From positions 6,324,001 through 6,388,000 of the forward strand of contig NC_079241.1 in NCBI RefSeq assembly GCF_028009165.1: a DNA stretch of 64,000 nt. Reading direction: 5' to 3'. Each line of letters starts with the position of its first letter. The stretch's first letter is position 1. Source of the DNA: Akanthomyces muscarius (taxonomy: Eukaryota > Ascomycota > Sordariomycetes > Hypocreales > Cordycipitaceae). The position numbers and the translations under genes are program-made. This document shows, in pieces, positions 55,409 to 64,000 of this stretch. Under the pieces are notes generated by a model. That model had not been told where the DNA came from and did not search any database. It saw nothing but the letters and a program-made list of their open reading frames with translations.

Positions 55409-58400
55409 CTATTGACGACTCTTGAGCAGACCCTGGAGGTAGGAAGGAAATTGCTTCTTGTCGGCCGACGTAGTAAGTGACCGCAAGAATTCGTCTCCAT
55501 TGATACCAAGGCTAGGGAAGACTCCATTCTGTAGATTCTGGATGAAAGCATCGCCAGTTTTGGTGTAGATGAGCTGCTCTAGGCTAGCAATCTCCACCAG
55601 AATCTGCTTTGTCTGGGCGTCCTGCCCAGGGCGGAAGTTGGGGTTGCGCAGCACCTCCCAGCATGCGCTGTGGAAACGATCAATCATGAATTGATCGAAA
55701 CCAGGAATGACAGGGCTAGCAGAGCCGGTCGGTGCCGTGGGATTTTGCGAGATTGTAGCCACATCAGGACCGCCCCAGATGGAGGAGATGCGGAGTAGAA
55801 TGTTGAACGCAAGTCGAGACGGACCCAGATTCCCTTCCAAAGTCTTTCCGAGCTCAATAACGGAAGATATTAGAGACTCAAAGTAACCCTGATTAGCTTC
55901 ACTGATCAGCACCCCTTCAAGTCCATTGTTAAGGATGATCTGGATAAAAGAAAGGTATTCGCGTCGAAGTTCGGCAAGCTGGATCTCGTCATCTGTTCCG
56001 TGGATCGGCTCAGTCAGTCCAGCAAAGATTCTTTGAAGCAGAGGCGTCAGTAAGACATTCAGGACGTCGTAAATTTCTGCCTTGAAACCGAACACGACTT
56101 GGTCGAGTAGGCGCAAGAACATGGCCATCTCATCCTTGGACGAGCTTTGTGAGAGCAAACCATCGATCCATTGGGGGAGTTGGGGAAGAACAGCAGCGCC
56201 GAGGACACCCAGAAGCTTGGAGAATGCCGAACGGCAGGCTGTTCTAATCTCGCTGGACGAGTTGAGCTGACTCAGTGCGATCAGGATAGCCTCTGCAGCC
56301 CGTGAAAACTCAGCTGCCACCAGCTTGTCTGGCGGAGTGTGCTCTTTGCTTGTCGAACCGGGCGTCCAATCGGAGAAGCCGTGGGCGAGCGTGCCCAGAG
56401 CCATGACGATGTGATGAATTTGAAGATTAGCCTGGGCATCACCAGACTTGGCACGGGGTAGATGCACTTCCATGTCCTGGAATAGAGGCTCCATCACTGA
56501 TCGTACGTAAAGAGCCTGTTTATCGACGGGGGTGCTGGAAGTAGACGAGATGCATCCGATGGCCTCGAAGAGGTAAAGCTGGCTAGTAAATAGAGCATCG
56601 GCAGAGTGGTCAGATTCATCCGAGGACATGTCATCATCCGCGTCTTCGCCTGGAACTTCGGCCTTGATCGGCAAGAGGTCTCCAATAGCCTGTATGACTG
56701 TTTCGGCGACGTTACCGACCCGCCCACGAAGCTGCTTGATGAATCGGTGGAAAAGATACCAGGAGCGAGTCTTGAGACGCACATGCTCGTGGTGCACTAG
56801 TCGAACAAAGTTTTCCAGTACTGGCGGGATGAACTGTGCGTTGGTATCAAAGACGGCGCTGTATCGGACGCAAATCTCCATGTACTGGAGCAAAATGGCG
56901 GGGTGCGAGAAGCTAGCAATGCCTATAGTTTCTTAGTAAAAATATCGATCAGGATAGATGCCAAACATACCAGACTCGACCATTTTCGTAACCATGACCA
57001 CCAGACGCTCGGAAGCCTCGCTAGAAGGCTGATTCTTAGTCCCAGGGCCGTGGTTTGGCAACGCAAGTTCTCCAAAGAGATACATTTCATGCAAAGCCAG
57101 ATCCAAGTCTCTCCAGTCCATCTCTGATCCTCTCTGATCGAGGGTCTGAAAGGTTGTGGCGACCAGGTTGCTGAGAATGTCCATGTAAAGTGGTTGGTTG
57201 ATGGCGGCAATTGTCTTTTGCAAGTTCTGCAACTTCTTTCTGAGTTCTTGAAACTCGGCCTCGTCTGTCTGCTCGTCTTCGTTGCCCCAGGATGAAGTTT
57301 CGTCATATCGCGCCTTACGGATGATGGCGTCGAGAATGGGGGCAAGCATGCCGTTGTATTCCTCTGGAAGCTGTCCAAGCTTGCGCAGAAACGTGAGGAG
57401 GTCGGTGAGAGCAGGGATTACGGTAGAGCAGACCTCGTCGTATTCGTCGGAGAAGAATCGGAGTAGGAGCGGAAGGAAGTCGTTGAGATGCTGCTTGGCA
57501 CGAGATCTAGTATCATCGTTGATCTGCGAATCGTCGAGCGCTCTGATAATATCGGAGACGACACTATTGACAAGTTTGGCGACGACTTCGGCGAGATCAG
57601 TGTCATATTGGGGTGTCCCACGATAATCGTTCAGCAGAGGCATAGCGACAAGCTGATTGACAATATTCTGGAGATTGAGGAAGGAAATCATCTCCATCTT
57701 GTCGGCAGAACGCATCTTTTTGCCGCAGATCTCGGTAAGCGTCTCGATGGCGACATCACGGACCTTGTCGCTTCGACCTTCATTCTTGTTGCGGCCAACG
57801 ACAGGGAGAATCAGGCTCAGCATGTCCTGGCTGACGATGAGAGAAATATCCATCCAGCTGGCCCACTTTCCAATGACTCTGAGGACCATTTCGACAACGG
57901 CGTCGTTATCGCTGTAACGAGCGAGAAGCTGCTTCCAAGACTCGGCAACGCGGTGCATGTCCTGTGCTCTCAGCTGGTCTTTGAGCTCCGTGTTTCGCTT
58001 GGACTCGTTGCTCTGGCGAGATAGGAGCATATCAGCAATCTCATCGTGAATCGAGGACAATATGCGGAGATAGAACAGCGTGCCGTTGACGTTGTTGACG
58101 TTGTTGGCGATGCCGGTGAGGGCAAGGAAGTCTTCGAGGAATGAATGCCACCCATTCTGATAGAGGAATACAAACAAGTACGTCAAGGTTTGTGTGAGCT
58201 TGTTCTGAATGTGAGGCTGGTCGGTTTCGTTCTGCGCGTCGGGGCCGTAGGTTTGGCGAACGTATTCGAGCAGCGCCTGCTTGAGGTAGCTGAGACTATC
58301 GGCATCGAGACCGTGGTTGTATACAGCATAGTTGATGATTTCAAGGCATGTCATGCGGGCAAGGTCAGAGGCCCTAGGTGATGCTCGAACATATAGGTTG

Positions 58401-58667
58401 GTGCAGGCTTGCCATGCTTGCGGGTCGGATCGCACCTGGCCTAGATACTCCAGAGCCTGCCCTTGAAGGGACTGGTCGGATCTGGGGTTCGACAAGATAT
58501 CGACGACATTTTCGATCTGTGTTGCAGAAGCATGTTAGCTGCAGCTCGGGAGAAGCTCCTGTGTGCATAGAGATGGGTGCCGGCGGCAATGACGCCGTAG
58601 ATGCTGGTCGCAGTGGCGGGGCACGAGGGGAAAATTGTGCTTTTTGGTATCGTACCTGAGCCTCCAT
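55409..58667 (-). CDS. LOS1: Exportin-T (tRNA nuclear export receptor)
   Basis: Importin-beta-family receptor that, with Ran-GTP, carries mature-ended tRNAs, including intron-containing pre-tRNAs, from nucleus to cytoplasm. Three exons: 58656-58667 (12 nt, MEAQ), 56971-58516 and 55409-56922. Intron 1 is 139 bp and intron 2 is 48 bp; both are GT-AG and phases close exactly to 1023 aa, normal for fungal Los1. The N-terminus reads MEAQIENVVDILSNPRSDQSLQGQALEYLGQVRSDPQAWQACTNLY, followed by the family's LTYLFVFLYQNGWHSFLEDFLALTG segment and HEAT-like helical repeats throughout. Acidic stretches (DEDEQ-like SWGNEDEQTDEAEFQEL; DDDMSSDESDHSADALF) are loop insertions. There is no transmembrane or catalytic motif. 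Its presence in the same window as an intron-bearing tRNA is most likely coincidence. Confidence 0.94.
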
Positions 58668-61600
58668 GGCTGAAAAAAAATTGAAAAAGAGAGTGTGCGC
58701 AATTCAGAGGTGCGTTTTAAATCCCGGGCTATGCTTTTGATAAGGACTGGTGCAAAACTTTTCGCGGGGGGCTGCTATAACTGTGGCAGCGTTGGGCATA
58801 CAGCATACAACATGGTAGTAGACAATGTGGCGGGTTTCGAAATTTGAGGAGGGGGACGACTACCGCGGATGCATGCCTGGGAAGACGGACACGTGTGAGA
58901 GATGGTGTCGGCCAGGCAGAGGCGGGATATTCGAAGCGGTGCTACGGCAGTCTGGGTTCGGTGATGGCCGTGCGGGATAATTAGGGTGTCAGAGTCGATT
59001 GTGCAGCCGGTGTATCTGGTGATGGGATGCGGAAGCGTTGTGCGTCCATTTCCCAAAAGTCGGTGCCAGTCTCGTGCCAATGTGGGGGTTGAGCTCACAG
59101 GCTTGGCTGGCTGTGGCTAGTGGATGTGTGTCTGAGCTGCTGTGGCTTTAGCTCTCTGCTGTGGCGGGTGCTGTCCCATGCTTCGTACGGTGCGCTAGTG
59201 GACTACACTGTTTAGCATTGCGATGATTTTGTATGGCACAGTGTGATTTTGTCTATCACATCAACGTTTCTTTTGTCAGTGCCTATTTTCTCTTTTGCCT
59301 AAATTTAACTTCTATACGATTCATTAACGAATATAAACGTCTATGCAGTATCTTATCTAGCGTGCTATCAGACATCTATCTCCCCAAGAAGTTGGGCTAC
59401 ATGTGTTGTGTTGTAGACTTGACAGCATTTTAGGAGTCCTGTACAAAACTACACAAAAGCTACATGCAACCTAGTGAAGAACCGGAAAAGGAACAGAAAG
59501 CACCAAAATCGTATCAAAGAACCATGTTCGAACAGCATTGACTCAGCAGACGGACGAATCGTAGACAACAAGGCCACAAATCGTACCACGAGTTACATGG
59601 CTTTAGCTACCGGGTAGCCTACAACACGAAGCCACCAGATCTGAACCAGTTCGACACCGGAAGCATTCCGCGACATCATCCCTTGACAAAAACAGACGTG
59701 CTTCACCCTGCACAGCGCAGTTTCCCTGGCTCTATCACCGCAGTGAATGAGATACTACCACTCTCACACAGCTTATCGCGAAACACAGTATACACACGGG
59801 AGGCAGCATGCGGCTGTCACTGAAAGTACTGCATAGGTCACGGCATACGTCGCTAGTTATACTGGCGTAAATGCCACTCCCAACTACGTGCTAGGGCGGA
59901 AGACTTCGAATGCTGAGCCGACCAACCACGTATAGCAGAGGGGTATTACACAGGTCCCTTGACAGGTGACAGTGCACTCTACAGCAGCACCGCAGCGTAG
60001 CCATGCGGTGAACCAAGCCGGGTATCTGGGTACGAAGCGGCCATTTACACATGCCCAAACCGAAACATTGATCCGAGCTGCCGTCCAAAAAGCATTCGTT
60101 GCCCGCCCAAGCTAAAAATGCGATCACGGCGTCAGTTGGTCACGCTAGACGCGCTGGATGCCAAACAAAGAGCCACTCCCGCCCGTTGTATTTTGCTTCG
60201 AGACACGCCTTGGAAAACACGATGACAATGGAGGTTTGTTCGATTGCTGTTACCGCGCCGCAGTTCCATACGCCCCTGGTGTGCCAAGGCTGAAACGTCG
60301 TCTGGAATGCGACGTGTGGCCGGGAGGATCCATCGAGTGGTTCGTCTCGCCAGGCATGCCGAATGGCCCGGGGTCACGAAACAGAACAAAAATGGCCAAT
60401 TCGGATACCAGTATCGCGGAATAACGACCGTGAACAGGTCCCAGAACGTGTGTTGTGCCTCGAGAGTTCGAACGGCGGCTGGCATGTTGCTGACGCGCCG
60501 AAGGTGACGGAGAGCCGATAAATTCGCGAAATCGCACACGTCGCGAGAGAAAAGCCTAAAAAGTGGTCAAGAAAACGATGAGAAGCGTGCTGGAATGACA
60601 AAGATGGAAAGCGCTCGACTCGTAGCACGTATGGAGAGCAAGGGTCAAAAAGACTTTTCCAGAAAGCTGAAATGGAGGCTCAGCGGCACAGGGTCGCGTC
60701 AGGACCCCATATGTGACACAGCACAGAAACAAGCTTTATTGGAAGCGACAGCCGAATGAAGCATATTCCAGTCAAACGAAAATAACACAAAGGGTGGCAA
60801 TCTTGAACGAACGAGATATGTTGGTGACACGAGCCGCATGGAGTAGTTTGCACTACAGACCACCGCGCAAGTTACATGCCCTCTGTTGTGGGTATGCTTG
60901 CTGCTCAGGGCAGCTCCCGGAGTCGCGGTGAAGCTCGAGATATCCACAATCTGTACACAGATGGGAGGAAATAGGGACAGAGCAATGACCAAAGGGGTTG
61001 GGAGAAGGAGAAAGTCACTGCGACGGATATATTACCCGTTCGATGAGTGATTAGAAAAGTAGCGGTCATGGAGTTGACGGCCCCCCCTGCGCAGCGCGAG
61101 CCACTCATCCACTGAACTGCAAATAGTGGCAAAACAATACGAACGAACAAGAGACTCACAATGAAATCAGGAAAATGATCTGAACATGAAAAGGGGCTGC
61201 TCCTTGGCTGTCGATGTCGTTCGGTGGACTAGGAATCTCGTGTTTCGAAAACCGCAAGGGGGCCCCCGGACTGCGCGCCGCCGCCCATGCTTGTCTGTGG
61301 AACCAGTCCACCGACGGGCTCCTCAACTGGCAATTGGAAGCTGGTACAGATTAGAAAAAGCTTGTTCCCAACGAACAAGCCAGGGTTCGAAAACATGCGC
61401 GGACGAGGAACCGCCGAACGACGGAGGAGCTGGGCAGGGGACCATATCGTAGGGCCGAGGACACAAAGGACCCGGGACCGGGAACACGGGCGACGGAATG
61501 GCGACGGGCCTTGGGGCGCTACAAGGCATGCTCTACTGGTAGTAACGTACCTCCTTGAACTGTCGAAAAGAATGTCGTTGGCCATGGGGTTTCACGGTCC

Positions 61601-64000
61601 ACGTTCCCGTTGTGGCGCCGGGAGAAGGTCCAAGGATGCCAGCTCGCCTACTGGTATCCGCACACAGCATGCGTTTTTCTTTGGTGTAACAGAAGACAGA
61701 ATAGATGCTGTGGAAGCTCGCTTCGACACACCGACGCATTTGGCATCAATAGTTTGGATATTCGAATGCCTGGGGAAGCGGGCACGACCACTTTGTCAAA
61801 CCCAGAGCTTGTGATTCCCTCCACAGCGCGCGACGCAGAACTTTCATTCCGATTGCCATCTACACATGTACCCAGAGACAGCACATCACATCACATGACG
61901 AAAAGCCAATTTTGGAAAGCCAAATTAGCATCTCACTCACGCGAATTAAAGGAAAAAAGACTTTACGCGACTAAAACGCGCCTGAACCGTGTTTTCGCCG
62001 ACTGGTTGCCAGCCGTCTGGGCTGTGTGGTGTGGGCTTTCTACCAGTACAGCGCCCGCTACTAGTGACGGCACTTTGGGGCACTAATCTCGGGGGAGCTT
62101 GTCCTGTCTTTGAGCTAATCTCGCCGCCTGTGGAAAATTTCCGAATACTGGTAAGGAATCATTTAAAAAAAGAGAGGTCGGCGTCGCATTGAGAGATGCT
62201 TTGGTGGTGGCGGGTAAGACGATTGGCTCGTGCGGGCATTCTGAAATTGGGGACAGGTTTGGTGTCTCGGTTACCTTTGAATGGTCTCACCTTGCAGCGT
62301 ATGGTCACGTTTTTTCCTCATATTACCAGTCCAGCTATCAATAAGCGCTGTAACGTGTACAATTTACAAGAAAAAGAGCTGAGCCTGGGACTGCACACCG
62401 ATGCTGGTTGGTAGGGCGAGAGCCCGGCAGATGCATAGTCTAACATGCCAGCATAATAACAAGGCGCCCTTTATTACTCAATGTGGCGGCGGCCATCGTC
62501 AAAAGTGCAAGCGTAGAGAGTAGTTCTTGCTGGGTAAGTGGCATTTTATTGGCCACCTTGCTGCCGTGGTCTTGTGCCTGCAGCGTTGCTAGCTTTAATC
62601 CCAGCGCCGAGCCGGGGTTCGAGAAGCCACACGCCCCCTTTTCTCCCCAGGCTTGCGTTGGTCTGGACCGCCTCTTGTGGACAGCAATCTGACGGCTTTG
62701 TCGTTGGATTGGCGAAGATGCCAACGGATTGAGCTGGGGGGCGAGGCTGTGGCGAGCGGCCATTTCCCATTCAGCGTAGTGGTGGCGATGGATTGCGAAT
62801 TTTTGGAGCGACCAAGGGGATACGGGAGAGCAGAAGGGAGATAGGAGAAGGTCGCTTACTCGTACCAGTAGCCAGGCTGCTAGGTTGTCGGGCAAGTTGT
62901 TTGTGCCAGCGCATCGCTGATATGGCGCTCTCTCTTTTCGAGTAGCTCTATCAAACTACCGATACACGGGCTGGGTGACTTGCCCAGCTCTTGAGGAGCG
63001 AAGCGGGATATTTTCTCTCCAAGCATATCACGAACCAAGAAAAGAGGCTTGCTCGCCCTGGAAAACTTGGCTTTGGTTCGGCAAAAAGGCGATCCACAGC
63101 CGACAATCCATCGGCTGGGCGGTCCATCCAATGTCCATGCAGACAACGTGCTCCGCCAAGGTTCGTCGGTGGCTGAGCGGATGCAACCTCGAGCGACGGC
63201 CTTCTTTTTCGCTCCTACTTGCCAGTTGCCAGTGCTAATCAGTACTCTAAGAAATTTACTGGAGCTGTTGCTCCCCGGCCCCCCCCAAGGTTAGCAAAGT
63301 AATAGTCTGTGCCGCTAGGAAAAGCGCGCCGACGTTTCGTATTGTGTGGGCAGAAGATCTGTTCCTGCATTAGCGGGATGTGAGCCGGGACCAGTCATGA
63401 TGCGGCATTCGGTCTCCTTTTTGGCTGTCCCCCCCCTTTTCTGCCTAAAATTATGAACAGGGCCTTGTCAAGCTGTCAGAATGCAGTATGCAGTGCACCA
63501 GGCGCTCGTGGGGAAATTGTTATGCAAGGCAATATCAGGCAGTCAAGCCGCAGCGCTTACAGGCCACCAAGGTGTACAGTAGGATGCAGCTGTCGGCAGC
63601 AAGGTAGCTACCTACAGATTACAGTGGCGTTCGACGGGCGTTTCTGGCGCGACGACTATTGGATGGTGTAGCCAGTGGTATGAGATTATTGCACCGACTG
63701 CTAACGATGATGGAAAGTAATCAACGCCGCTCGACGTAAAATGGTTGCCATGGGTTGGTCGGGCTGCCTCGACGTCAGTGCTCTCCACTGACTTGGCGGC
63801 AAGCAAGTGACAAGCAAGGAGCGAGCTGCCCTTTGTGAGTTGTCTCATGATGCCATCGCAGACGCAAGGCGAACCGTGAGACGGTCTAAGACATTGACTC
63901 TACTGCTCAAGCAAAAATGCCCTGACGTAGGCGGTCCCTGAAGCCACTGCGCGGTGACGATCCTTCTTGTTTGCTGATGCCAATTGCATCACTCAAAAGC
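58668..64000. other. Gene-poor region to window end, 5.3 kb
   Basis: LOS1 promoter on the left. No open frame here exceeds 175 aa (61287-61814 plus) and none carries a recognisable motif. GC content stays moderate, so the region does not look like an AT-rich RIP-destroyed transposon. It could be promoter/leader of a gene beyond the window, a non-coding transcript, or a multi-exon gene I cannot resolve. Confidence 0.5.

Noticed and set aside
61287..61814. 175-aa plus-strand open frame
   Set aside because: Irregular composition, no motif, and comparable frames on the other strand; not distinguishable from chance.

Overview
The window is nuclear DNA of a filamentous ascomycete (Pezizomycotina). 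The evidence is short introns of about 50-100 bp with GTANGT donors and CTAAC/CTGAC branch points, CT-rich leaders, intron-bearing tRNA genes, and a gene set typical of moulds (GPI-type GH16, pepsin-like secreted protease, UNC93-like transporter, Q-rich proteins). Several proteins look most like Sordariomycete, probably Hypocrealean, versions, but the species cannot be named from the sequence alone. There is no operon logic: genes are monocistronic and on both strands. I rebuilt exon structures by hand from splice signals and reading phase; every spliced model closes in frame.

Layout. 0-2.5 kb: 3' part of a Cdc25-type Ras exchange factor whose 5' end lies outside the window. 2.5-8 kb: gene-poor. 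8-11 kb: an UNC93/MFS membrane protein and a convergent alpha/beta hydrolase. 13.4-18.5 kb: three genes I cannot place in a functional family or that look degenerate: a 122-aa helical protein, a 504-aa five-exon protein with an acidic tail and a GC-AG intron, and a truncated SNF2-like protein that has lost Walker A. A diverged, RIP-like direct repeat lies among them. 19.1 kb: tRNA-Ile(AAU) with a 25-nt intron. 20.3-21.5 kb: secreted aspartic protease. 23.3 kb: tRNA-Arg(ACG). 24.4-26.1 kb: STM1/HABP4-family ribosome-associated RGG protein. 27.2-27.9 kb: LIM-like zinc protein. 28.4-30.7 kb: disordered protein with about 18 CDK-type sites and a KEN box. 35.6-36.7 kb: bZIP transcription factor. 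38.4-39.5 kb: GPI-type GH16 glucanase/transglycosidase.

40.6-49.3 kb is the densest housekeeping block: a WW-domain protein, RIX1 (60S ribosome assembly) and YPP1/TTC7 (plasma-membrane PI4-kinase scaffold). RIX1 and YPP1 are divergent and share a 1.3-kb promoter region. 50.2-51.6 kb: polyglutamine protein, with a three-copy 85-88 bp minisatellite just beyond its 3' end. 55.4-58.7 kb: LOS1/exportin-T, the tRNA nuclear export receptor. The last 5.3 kb hold no gene I can support.

Several genes concern translation (RIX1, LOS1, STM1, two tRNAs), but they are scattered and I read no coordinated locus into this. I did not find a clear new multi-gene system. The most unusual items are the hairpin-bearing minisatellite, the degenerate SNF2 gene beside an unrecognised gene, the KEN-box/CDK-site protein, and the RIP-like relic.
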